Positions 11,101 through 19,966 of a DNA stretch of 64,000 nucleotides are shown in pieces. The notes under the pieces are model-generated. The model ran no database searches, was not told where the DNA came from, and worked only from the letters and a program-made list of their open reading frames with translations. Position 1 is the stretch's first letter; each line of letters begins with the position of its first letter. Source of the DNA: Eupeodes corollae (taxonomy: Eukaryota; Arthropoda; Insecta; Diptera; Syrphidae); the NCBI RefSeq assembly GCF_945859685.1, contig NC_079149.1, positions 78,545,073-78,609,072 of the forward strand, given 5' to 3'. A program made the position numbers and the translations under genes.

Positions 11101-14100
11101 TAAATCCCGCCGTCTACTGAAGAATTTCCAAAAATATTCTTGGTTAAGTACAATTTTGAAACGACAAATTTTTTTCCTTCGTTCCACAGATTCTCACGAT
11201 TTGATACACCAAAACCAATACAGTGCTGTCTTTCAAACAATCTAAAAAGTAAAAACACTCTATATAAAGATATAAATCCGCGGTAGACATCTTGGTTTGC
11301 CTGCAAGCTAAACCGGAAATCAGCCTCATAAACGTTTTCATAGTATGCGTGTAATTTCTCCTCTAATTTATTAAATTTCCCCAAAAAACTCAGTAAGTGT
11401 GTCTATGTATGGGTGAAAACACGTCAATTTTTCTCGTTGAATTCGTCCACATTACAAATACAACAATGTAAACAAATGGGTTTTGGAGGGTGATACGTAC
11501 GAAGGATTTATATCTTTACTAGAGTGTTTTTGCTTAAAAGTATCCATGATTCTTATCGAAGAGTGTCTCCTTTCATATGAAAACAGCGGTGTCGAAATAA
11601 TTTGAAAAGGGAGCGAAACGGCGGGATTTCGTTAGGCGGGATTTTGTTATGCGGGATTCTGTTCTGCAGGATTTCGTTTTGCGGGATTTCGTTTTGCGGG
11701 ATTTCGTTACGCGGGATATCGTTACGCGGGATATCGTTACGCGGGATTTCGTGATGCGGGATTTCGTAGCCAACCCCCATTGTGATACCCGTGAGTATTG
11801 CTACTCAAGCTAATAAGAAAAACTATGTGTTCAGTTAGTCAAGCCATTTAGATGCTTTGACGAAGTTCAGAATGTTCGTACCTGGCGTACTAGAGAGTTC
11901 TTTTAAATCCCCGAAGAAATAGTTGGCAAGCAGTTTCTTCCTTTGATGGGAGAGTGCGGGATGGTGACATAGAAAGTGCGGAGTGTCTTCATGCACCTCC
12001 TCGTCATCGCATCCTCTGAACTGATTCTCATCTTTTTCATATGATAACCTACAGATAATGTCCGGTGATTATGCTCACAAGAGATCGAAGTGATCCCTTG
12101 TTTAGCTGCACAATTCTTTCCGTTCTTTGTTTGTTAAAACAGGCCAGATCTTTTTTGTAGTGCCGCAGGTGTGAAGAAGGATCCACCTTTTATCGGCCTG
12201 GATAGTTATTCTCTTTGAGATTTCCTGTTTTAAATGACAGGTAGGGGTGCTAACTAGCTCAGTTTGGCTTACGTCAAGCATTGACCCTAATCTTGCTAAT
12301 TCATCGGCTTTCTCGTTGCCTAGTATATCGCTGTGGCCTGGGACCCAGCAGAATCTAATGTTGTGCTGTGCGCCAAAAACCTTAAGCTCTTCGCGGCAGC
12401 ATGAAACAAGCTTTGATTTTACCTCAGTTGCAGTAATCGCTTTTATTGCCGCTTGGCTATCAATGTAAAAGGTGATATCAGCTCGTGGTATCACCATCAT
12501 TGATACCTTTTTAGCAGCTGTTGTCACTGCCAGGACCTCCGCTTGGAAGACTCTGCTGTAGTTTGGAAGCCTAAGCGAGGCGGTTAACTTGAGAGCTTCA
12601 AAATAGAAGCCTGCCCCTACACCAGTGTACATTTTAGGGCCATCAATATAGATAGCTATTGACAACTCACTGAAGTATGGTATATTATCTATCCATTCGT
12701 CTCTGCTTGGGATGGCAGCCTGGAATGGTTTATGAAAATCAAGTTCGGGTATTTTATAGTCTGTTGTAGTACTATGACCCATAACTTTATGAAGGATCTG
12801 GGCATGTCCTATGGAACTGTTTATCCAGATTTTAGTTTGAATAAGCCTCAGGGCACTTTTGGCTGCAGATTCTTGGACAAGGAGGTCTAAGGGAATTAGA
12901 TTGAGCATAACTTCTAGTCCCGCAGTTGGGGTGGATCTCATTGCTCCCGTAATGCCAGTGCACGCAAGTCTTTGAATTTTTGTCAAAGTTTTCAGGTTCG
13001 TGCTCTTTTCTAAAGCTTTCCATCATACCAAATTACCATCAGGTATTTTACACTTGTTAGTTAATAGCACTAGTTCCGTTCTAGCTGGATTTACTGTCAG
13101 CCCAAAGTTCCTAGTCCATTTGCTTACCAACGAGAGGACGTATTCGGTTTGTTCACTGATAGTGGGTAGGGACTTGCCAGTCGCTAGTAATGCAAGATCA
13201 TCAGAGTAGGCTTTAATCCTTACTCCACTTGATTTCAATTTAGAGAGTGTGTCGTTCATGACAAGAACCCAAAGTAGCGGTGAGAGAACTCCACCCTGAG
13301 GGATGCCCCTGCATGTGGTTACTCTCAACCTTTCTTCTGCTAGCTCAGAGTTAATTTGTCTCTTTCTGAGCATACACATTATCCACTGTGTTATTGCCTT
13401 TTCTACTTTGTGGTCGTGCATGGCTTGCTTCACTGTTTCGTTCTTCACGTTATTGAAGGCTCCATCAATATCCAAGAACGTTGCAAGGGTGTATTCCTTG
13501 TCATTCAGTGATTTTTCTATGGGGCTGAAAACACTGTGCAATGCTGTTCCAACGCTTTTTCCTTTAATGTAAGCATGTTGAAATTCCGATATACAGTCCG
13601 GCTTCAGGGTGCTTCGGATGTGTATATCAATTAGTTTCAAAAGTTTTCAAAATAAACGATGTTAGACTAATGAGTCTATAGTCTTTGGCCTCCGTATGGC
13701 TGGGTTTATCAGCCTTACGGATGAAAACTATCTTTACCTCACGCCACGATAAGGGAACGAGACTCTGTTTCTGGACTGCGGATATCAGCTACGCAGCCAG
13801 GAAAATGAGTAATCACAAGGAGCTCAAGCGTTTCGCCACCGGATTCAGTCCAGCTGCCTGTAGGTTTTTTGAGAAATCCTAGAGTGACTGAATCCTTGGT
13901 CAGAATTTTCCTGAGTCTTGCTGATACATTTGTACTTTCTATTTCGTCGCAGAAGGCCATCCATGAGCTACGTTTTGCTCCTCCAGGTAGGGTTTTTTCC
14001 TACCTTTTCCCATATGATTGATGGGACAACTTTTTTCTAAAGCGTGATTGAGAACAACTCTGAGTTTTTCTGACAGAACATCTATGTCATAGGGTTCTTG

Positions 14101-17100
14101 AATTAGAAGTGTGTCCGGGTTTTGAATCCCCTGTCCTACCTCCCTACGGGATACATTTCAGTTTGTTATCCTGAAATTCCTAAACGTTTTTGTTGCTGCT
14201 TTATTTTGTATGAAGAAGCCTATCAGCTTATTGTCTGAGAATGATTCCCGTTAAGAACATTTCATTGATCTATTACTATTGTGCTTGAGTTATTATAACG
14301 TTAACCTCATCCAGGATTCTCATTTCCAATAATAATTGCCATCTTCTGAGAGTTTTCTTGAGGGATTTCCAAAATCCGCAATGGCGAACTTGAGCGCCTC
14401 CAACGTTTCTTCTGTAGCCAAAGCCTTTTTTCTTTCCTGCAGGGGTGATCTTTTCGTGGCCGAAAGTGTGTCATCCTGCCTTGTTCTCTTGGACGTTTTT
14501 GCCACTGAATCAGGGTCCATTGGAGGCAAATGGCCCACCATCTCCTTCTCCTTCATCAGGTTCTTAGTCCCTATATTTTTGTTTTTATTCGTTGCTGTCA
14601 GTGTCTTAAGGTTGCGTGTAGCGTTTTAGAGCACTATCTTATCCCTTGCCGTTAAGGAGTTCGAATCTTTGTTGGATAGGTGTCGAATTGTCCGTTCAGT
14701 ATTTCGTATTCTCCTCTGAAGTATTCTGTCTTTGGTGAGAGATTTGGTAGTCCTTTTCTCGATCACCGTTTTTGTCGTCCAAGTACCTACTGTAGTAACG
14801 TCCATGTCACTGCTGCAAGACGAAGGTGAAGAGGTTATGCTAGAGCTGCATTCGGGGACATGGCTCCTTGTACTGCTTTCACAAGCACACTCCAGATTCG
14901 TCTCCTTCGAGACCGTCTTACCATCCTCCAAGCCCGTTGTTGCACATGGCCCCGTACTGGATTTGGCGGGTGTAGATGGCTTCGAAGTTTGCAACGGTGT
15001 CTGTTCCCTAATCGGGGGTGCAACTGAAGGGGTCGTTCCTTTCTTGGATTGAATTATATCAATTGGCGGATTGGGTTGTTTCATCAGCGCCCACGCCATT
15101 GTTTCGTTTGGAATCCGCCTTTTCTGATGTTTGGAAACATGCCCCCCCCCCGCATCATAAGAGGCTCGTTCTTTAGGAAAGCACGAGTGTTGAAAAGTCG
15201 TATCTGCTCGTTTGCTGTCAATTCCTCTCATTTCCTTTTTCCAAGTCGTTTGATTGTCTTCTTACAATTGGAGATTCTACTCCGAACTGAAGTGGTCGAC
15301 AATCGTGAGAGGGTGACTTCTGTCGACTTTTCAGCGTATATCCCCGCTGGTGTTTCATTCTTTTGTTGTGTTCTATCCATGGTTTTTCGTTTTTTTTTGG
15401 GTTCCTCTTAGTTTGCCTAAAATCTCAGCTGATCAAGTGACGACTTAAGAAATAAAAATCTACAGCTGATCAGCTAAAAATTCAAGTGTTAGCCTCCCCA
15501 CCACTACAAGGTGGAAACCCCAGGGGATGACAAAAGTACTAAGATATCAGATTGGTCGCCAGAGTACAAAAACATTTTTAAATTATACAACAATTAGGCC
15601 TATTGAAGCGGGGACCAAAATGGCTATTGTCCTTTCTTACTATAACCAAAAACAGATATGTATGTATATATGAGCGGTTGCTTATTCATTGCAAACATAT
15701 GATAAAAAAAGTTAATTATTTTTTTGTGAGTTATAACAGTTTATTAAAAAAAAAAAAAACAATTCTTATAGGTCCCGAAGAGTTGATGCGTGGAGTTGGG
15801 ACAGATGCAACCAAAATTTTCGACGAGGTGCATGCTTGGGTAAACTATGAACAACTTTTAAAAAAATGCCTTATTGGACCTCTGCGGAATGTAGTTAAAA
15901 TTGATACAGATTTGTTTAAACTACCAAAAATGAATCTTGCACCACCTGAGCCTGTCATACCTCTTCAAAAAATACCACCTAAAGTTAAACCACGTTTCGA
16001 TTGGATTCAAAAACAATCAGATCTCACTCTGTATTTTTATACAAAAGAATTTAGTAATCCTGGCTTGTTACTTAAAAGAAACAGTCTTAAAAATATTGAA
16101 GTCAAAATTGGCATTGACAACTGTTGGAATGTGCATAGCTTTGAATTACACGATGAAGTACTTTGGCCTCCAACAAATACGAACATTTCAAGTGAATCCG
16201 GGAAGATTGAGATACATTTCACAAAAACTAAAACTACGATCTGGCCGAAATATGGAACGTGTAATGAATCGATTGATCAACAATTAGAAGATACTTATGA
16301 ATCTGAAATATTACAAAATCAAAATTTCAATAATAATTCATTTGTGTTAGTTTTGGGAGTGAAAAATGATATAATTGTATTACCTCCCGTTGGATACCAT
16401 TTTGCTTTTAATTGTGATATTGAAGGTGAGTTGGAATGAATTTTGTATGCATTTTTATTATTTCATATTTATAATTAATAGGAAAACAAGTAATTCGAAG
16501 TTACACCCCTGTGCCAAAAAAGTATTCACCCATAAACAGTAAAAATTTAATGGATTTACATTTCTTAATAAAATCCTATGAAAGCGGTTTACTCTCTAAT
16601 TATTTGAAAAACTTGAAACACAACTCAAACATATTTATATCGAAACCAAGAGGCAATCTTAGGCTTCATTCGTTTCTAGGACATACTAACATCGCTCTTT
16701 TTGCAGCTGGAACTGGAATTACTCCAATGTTGAGTATAATCGATCATCTGCTAGCAAGAAAAAAGCTAAGAATGTAAGTAGTTATTGTTTAAATACATAG
16801 CTATGCTTCATGGTATAATGGTTACCGTTTTAGTGAAAAACTTATGCTATGGTTTTTCAATAAGACTGAAGAAGACATGTGGTGCAGAAATATTCTTGAA
16901 GAAATGATGAAAAACGATGACAGGTAATTTGGTCATAAGACAGAAAGTTAAATAAATTTAAACTAATAGTCATTTTAATTCATTGTTTTTAAGACTAAAA
17001 ATTGTGTATGTATATTCACAATTAACCGAAAAATCAAATCCTGAAGACGGACATATCTCAAAAGAGCTTCTGAAAAACATCAAAAATCCATTGTCAGAAA

Positions 17101-17213
17101 TGTATTCCACATTCATATGCACGTGTGGACCACCAGCTTTTAACGCCCTAGCGGAAAATATACTGAAGACCCTAGATTTCTCTTCAAAAGATATGCACTT
17201 TTTTAGCAGTTGA
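8190..17213 (+). CDS. Cyt-b5-r4 (NCB5OR): Cytochrome b5 reductase 4 (NCB5OR), 6 exons
   Basis: Soluble flavohaemoprotein that passes electrons from NAD(P)H through FAD to a b5-type haem, linked in animals to fatty-acid desaturation and redox balance at the ER. Coding exons: 8190-8286, 8366-8581, 15772-16425, 16482-16773, 16834-16923, 16994-17213; all introns are GT-AG and phases match, giving 522 aa (human about 521). The cytochrome b5 domain holds the haem ligands His102 (in FHPGG) and His125 (in VHAW); the N-terminal NPRNKCALKPGHS block is family-typical. A CS/p23-like domain starts near residue 178 (PRFDWIQ). The reductase domain has the FAD motif R328-SYTP, the nucleotide site AAGTGITPM around 397-405 and CGPPAF at 494-499. 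Intron 2 (8582-15771) falls inside the HPGG haem motif and is enlarged to 7.2 kb by nested mobile elements; the others are mostly under 100 bp. No key residue is missing. Confidence 0.95.
8582..9182. other. NCB5OR intron 2, left part
   Basis: Intronic A+T-rich sequence without a recognised element, running from the donor GTAAGAG at 8582 to the LINE tail at 9183. Confidence 0.5.
9183..9204 (-). repeat. AACCT-repeat 3' tail of the LOA-type LINE
   Basis: Four tandem GGTTA/AACCT-type units. Another LOA fragment in this window ends at 60304-60320 in the same motif, so this is a LINE tail, not telomeric DNA. Confidence 0.75.
9254..9263. repeat. Target-site duplication, left copy (foldback-like element)
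   Basis: CCATTTGTGA; the right copy CCATTGTGA at 11777-11785 differs by one T. Confidence 0.65.
10202..10640. repeat. Three tandem units of about 147 bp
   Basis: Units start at 10202, 10349 and 10483 with GTTGTTGA(C/T)ATAGGCGCC, and a fourth start at 10631 is cut short. The second unit lacks about 14 bp (AGCGGAGCAACGG region). Each unit contains GCGTGAGCGGGTG and CCCGCGAAGCGG blocks that are G+C-rich compared with the surroundings. The array lies inside the foldback-like element. Open frames across it are by-products of the repeats. Confidence 0.85.
10652..10932. repeat. Tandem units of about 107 bp rich in AACGCTTAAA
   Basis: Units start near 10652 and 10759, with a shortened third from about 10858; each holds CGCCACAAAACGCTTAAAAT, then GAATTCCATCC(C/G)ACGGAACTC and ACACCATTTTAAGCGTT. 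The motif AACGCTTAAA and its inverse TTAAGCGTT also recur singly between 9650 and 9880. Confidence 0.8.
11251..11532. mobile_element. MITE nested inside the foldback-like element
   Basis: Left end AAAAACACTCTATATAAAG followed by ATATAAATCC; the reverse complement of the right end reads AAAAACACTCTAGTAAAG followed by ATATAAATCC. Flanks CTAAAAAGT (11242-11250) and CTTAAAAGT (11533-11541) look like a 9-bp target duplication with one mismatch. A partial relative is at about 37403-37470 (shared GGTTTGCCTRCAAGCT). Non-coding. Confidence 0.55.
11620..11776. repeat. Ten tandem 15-bp units, right arm of the foldback-like element
   Basis: Near-perfect units of GCGGGATTTCGTTNN. Because 15 is a multiple of three, the minus strand reads as an open pentapeptide repeat of the IPRNE type; this is a consequence of the array and not evidence of a protein. 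Confidence 0.9.
12102..12986 (-). pseudogene. LOA-type LINE RNase H region
   Basis: Minus-strand frame with the end of the thumb/linker (KIQRLACTGITGAMRSTPT) followed by RNase H: IAIYIDGPK (motif D, usually YTDGSK), VFQAEVLAV (E), TFYIDSQAAIKAI (D) and WVPGHSDILGNEKADELAR (H/D). The enzyme would degrade template RNA during retrotransposition. The frame ends at 12102 before the cysteine-containing tail seen in the related copy at 24183-25073, so it is a decayed copy. Confidence 0.8.
13023..13640 (-). pseudogene. LOA-type LINE reverse transcriptase region
   Basis: Contains FQHAYIKGKSVGTALH, FLDIDGAFNNV (motif A), GIPQGGVLSPLLW and AYSDDLALLATG. The catalytic loop reads YSDD where YADD is usual; the aspartates are retained. 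The frame is broken on both sides and continues in other frames into RNase H and the upstream linker, so no full-length product is possible. Confidence 0.8.
13739..14300 (-). pseudogene. LOA-type LINE endonuclease end and linker
   Basis: Broken minus-strand frames with NKLIGFF (from an SFSDNKLI block, end of APE endonuclease), then ARLRKILTKDSVTLGFL and THFPG, matching the equivalent stretch of the copy at 20210-20340 (SRLRKILSKSPTIPSAL, THFPG). Confidence 0.65.
14320..15231 (-). pseudogene. Probable LINE ORF1 relic
   Basis: Two minus-strand frames (14320-14556 and 14626-15231) upstream of the RT/RNase H block in the same orientation. They are rich in Ser, Thr, Pro and Lys, with charged segments (RILQRRIRNTERTIRHL), but show no zinc knuckle or named domain. 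ORF1/gag identity is inferred from position only. The corresponding ORF1-like stretch of the second copy (18950-19177) is equally Ser/Thr/Glu-rich. Confidence 0.45.
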
Positions 17214-17323
17214 AATTGAAACAAATATGGAAAAATCATTTTCAGATTTCTATTATTATTTTTATGCCAAATGAAGCAATTTTTTATTAGGAGACCATAT
17301 TGTAATTATGTTAAATGTTTTTA

Positions 17324-17329
17324 AATAAA
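17324..17329 (+). terminator. Polyadenylation signal of NCB5OR
   Basis: AATAAA 111 bp after the stop codon. Confidence 0.6.
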
Positions 17330-17497
17330 GCTTGTATAATTTTTATTTAAAACTTACATCTACTTTGCACTAATTTCAGAATAATAAAATTTTAACTCAC
17401 TTCGTAAGGTCACCTTTACTAGGTAAGCGTTTGGAACATGTATTAGGTAAAACAAAATAAGCAACATTTCATTTTTCATTAATGTGGTTTTGCATAA

Positions 17498-17633
17498 GTA
17501 AAATTAATCAATTTATTCTTAATCTAGACCTGTCAAAACACAAATTTCCTTTTTTTTTGCATTCCATGGTCGAAAATAAATTGATTTATTGTTGATTTTA
17601 GTGTAAATCTGCAAATATAGATTAACCCCTCTT
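17498..17633. repeat. Dispersed repeat copy B (partner at 7766)
   Basis: Same order of blocks as copy A: AATCAATTTATT, GTCAAAACACAAATTTC, AAAATAAATTGATTTATT, GATTAACCCCTCTT. It lies about 170 bp beyond the NCB5OR poly(A) signal. Confidence 0.6.
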
Positions 17634-17663
17634 GAACTAATAACAATACAAATATGATAAGAT

Positions 17664-18008
17664 GGGCGCATTCACAAAGCTAGTAGCTACGTAGTCAAAA
17701 TTCAACTAGCTTTTTGAATGCAAAATTGCACTACAAAGCTAGTCGATCCAGGACTGTCATATTAATGACAATAGAAGACATAATATGATTGATTTGTATT
17801 TGTATTTAAATACCGAAAGACTCATTTCATTTTGAATTCTTGTGTCCTTACCGAGCAGCTGATTGTGAAACGTCAAAAGCAGTGTGCACTAACTTTGTAG
17901 TCAAAAATTTTACAATACGTCGAAGGGGAAATTTCAACTACTTTTGTAATTAGATTTAGCCAATCAGAATCCCTTGACTACGTAGCCACTAGCTTTGTGA
18001 ATGCGACC
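17664..18008. mobile_element. MITE with 35-bp terminal inverted repeats
   Basis: Left end 17664-17698 begins GGGCGCATTCACAAAGCTAG; the inverse of 17974-18008 begins GGTCGCATTCACAAAGCTAG. The 35-bp arms differ at about two positions and both end in GCTACGTAGTCAA. A further copy of the CAAAGCTAGT motif lies just inside the left arm. No ORF. No clear target duplication, so superfamily is unassigned. Confidence 0.8.
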
Positions 18009-18131
18009 AATGTTTAGCTGCAAATTTGACACTCAGTAACACGTACAAGAAGTTAGCAGGTGCAGACGACATAAGGGACTAGAAAGTAAGGCAAGCTTCT
18101 AATATCTGATGGGCTAGCTGCCAAAAAATTG

Positions 18132-18700
18132 CCTTCCAATTAAGGTAAGAAAAATCTCCCTGACTATCAAGTCAAGTTTACTTCTATCAAAATGACAGTT
18201 TATAATGTTTTTTCATTCAATTGAAAGCTGAACTTTATTATTTTATGATTTATTTATTATCTGCACAACTTTATTTAATGCTTTCTGTAAAAGGCTTCCT
18301 TGTCAATTTGGAAAAGAAATAACTAATATTTCTTTACAATACAAAATACAAATCGTGGTGAACTTGTAACTTGCCTGAGGAGTATTTTGAAGACAGTAAT
18401 TTTATTAGTACTTTTTGTACTATGAACTTAAAGTAGAGATTTGCGAAGTAAAGTTCTAAATTTAAAATTCATGAAGCTTGAAAAACTATCTAGTTCCCTT
18501 GGTCAAAATGTACGTTCAAAGAATGAAGTTGACTGCAAATATAGTCCCTTATGTTGGCCGAACTTGCCCATTGTCTTCCAATTAAGGCAACTTTATTGGA
18601 AAGCTGACTGGAAAGTTGATCAAAAAAATATCCCTTAAAATCAAGTCTACTTATGTAAAAATTGACTATGTTTTTTCATTCAACTAATAGCTCAACTTTC
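18132..18700. repeat. Degenerate direct repeat
   Basis: Blocks CTTCCAATTAAGG, ATCAAGTC..ACTT and ATGTTTTTTCATTCAA followed by AGCT(G/C)AACTTT occur in the same order at 18132-18238 and 18572-18700, with an insertion in the second copy. Origin unknown. Confidence 0.5.
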
Positions 18701-18948
18701 AGAAGGAAAAAGAGGGCATGACAAGCGTGTGGTCAAAAATGTTGAGAGGGTTAAAAGCAAGAATGAAGTTCGAAAGGTTTTTGAATATGTGAAACAAAAT
18801 TCACAGGTACATAAACCTAGAACCGAAAGGCTGCAAAGACGAAAGTAGAGACATCATAATGGAACCGCAGTCAATGCTGTGGATATGAAAGGACCGCTTC
18901 TGCAGACTGTATAACGGTGACGATGAACCGAATTTCGCTGTCAGGTAG
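18701..18948 (+). pseudogene. RTE-clade LINE fragment, second copy
   Basis: Plus-strand pieces KNEVRKVFEYVKQNSQ, KPRTER, EPQSMLW and YNGDDEPNFAVR correspond in order to NRNEVRKFYQKVKKTSQ, QPRTEACK, EPQSMLR and YNGDDEPNSAVR of the RTE copy at 6960-6640. It carries frameshifts and stops, and stops abruptly at about 18948, where the LOA element begins; the rest of RTE is not seen beyond that element. Confidence 0.75.
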
Positions 18949-19133
18949 GATGACAGTGGAACCATCGACATCCACAGCCCCAAATGAGCCATCCGACGTG
19001 GAGGCTAAAACTACAGTCGACAGTAACTCCGACATGGAGACTGAAGACGCCATCTTAGGCATCACCCGGAGTGAGGAAGACTTGCTTAGGTCCTCCTCAG
19101 ATGAGGAAAACGCCGACAAAACAGTGGTAGAGG

Positions 19134-19852
19134 TTGACCTGGCTAATAGTAGCAATGCTGCGATTAGTACAGATTAATCTCCATAACGCCATCATGGCCA
19201 CGAACAACATGATACTCCGACTGCATATGAACAAGGAAGACATCGTCTTAATACAGGAGCCGTGGGTCTCAAACTCCATCATCAGAGGTCTCAGGACTCC
19301 TAGCTATAAAATATTGTATGCATCGAAGAAAGGTCATGCATGTTAGTAAAAAATGACTTAAACATATTTTTACTCCCCAATTACAGCGACAAGGACACCA
19401 CCACCGCTGTCCTAACAACGGATAAAGCCACCTACTGGCTCATATCCTCCTACCTTGGCCACGACAGCCCAATTCCAGGAAACACCTTGAGGAAGGCATT
19501 TGCGGACGCGCAATCGAAAAAAGTTGGTCTCCTAATTGGTTCAGACGCTAACGCCCATCACACGGTATGGGGTAGCTCTGATATAAATGAGAGAGGTGAG
19601 TACTTATTTGATTATTTACTAAGCACTAACCTACTCATAAGTAATATTGGTAATGAACCCACTTTTGTAACCAAGAATAGGAAAGAGGTACTTGATATTA
19701 CACTTACCTCTGACTCGATCCACAATATGATTTTAAACTGGCATGTCTCAAAAGAGAATTCCTTCTCTGACCACAAATACATTCAGTTTGAGCTCAAAGA
19801 TGTAGCAAATACATCTACGGGATTTCGAAATCACCGGAATACAAACTGGTAG
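19134..19852 (+). pseudogene. LOA-type LINE APE endonuclease region
   Basis: Two overlapping frames (19134-19346 and 19340-19852) that together show VQINLHNA at the start, VLIQEPWVSN (catalytic Glu block), LIGSDANAHHTVWG, LDITLTSD and FSDHKYIQFEL, the standard series of apurinic-like LINE endonucleases that nick the target. A frameshift lies near 19343 and a stop follows NTNW at 19850-19852. Confidence 0.8.
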
Positions 19853-19966
19853 CGTTATAGGGAGGTACTAGCACAACTGCTTAATCACAACCTTGTTAAA
19901 AGCTCCTCCAGTAAAGATGAACTAGACCTTTCTGTAAATCATCTCACCGAAGCCTTAAATGAATCA

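Larger units (their letters stand above)
9264..11776. mobile_element. Foldback-like element with tandem-repeat inverted arms
   Basis: A 2513-bp element. The right arm (about 11620-11776) is ten tandem 15-bp units of the type GCGGGATTTCGTTAC; the left arm (9264-9320, plus another at 9365-9402) is the same unit in inverse orientation (GTAACGAAATCCCGC). Flanks are CCATTTGTGA (9254-9263) and CCATTGTGA (11777-11785), a 9-bp target duplication with one extra base. The site sits in the 3' UTR of a LOA LINE, and the related LINE at 25110 reads uninterrupted TCACAATGG at this very point, confirming the ends. The interior holds two further tandem arrays and an inner inverted-repeat element but no recognisable transposase, so it is presumably non-autonomous. 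Architecture matches Foldback elements; the superfamily is an inference. Confidence 0.7.
9183..15550 (-). mobile_element. LOA/I-group non-LTR retrotransposon, decayed, split by a foldback-like element
   Basis: A minus-strand LINE occupying most of NCB5OR intron 2. From its 5' end: an ORF1 relic (14320-15231), the end of the APE endonuclease with its linker (about 13740-14300), reverse transcriptase (13023-13640), RNase H (12102-12986), then the 3' UTR, which resumes at 9263 after the foldback-like element and ends in an AACCT repeat tail (9183-9204). Presence of RNase H after RT and the linker motif HFPG place it near the LOA or I clades. Frameshifts and stops separate the pieces, and the N-terminal endonuclease is largely missing. 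The 5' limit near 15550 is approximate. Related copies lie at 18950-25180 and 59360-60320. Confidence 0.8.

Noticed and set aside
11620..11776. CRISPR-like array of regular repeats
   Set aside because: Units of 15 bp are directly adjacent with no spacers, the genome is eukaryotic, and the array is mirrored at the other end of a transposon.
11553..11780. Minus-strand frame encoding an IPRNE-type repeat protein
   Set aside because: It is a direct consequence of the 15-bp array, with no start context, domain or continuation.
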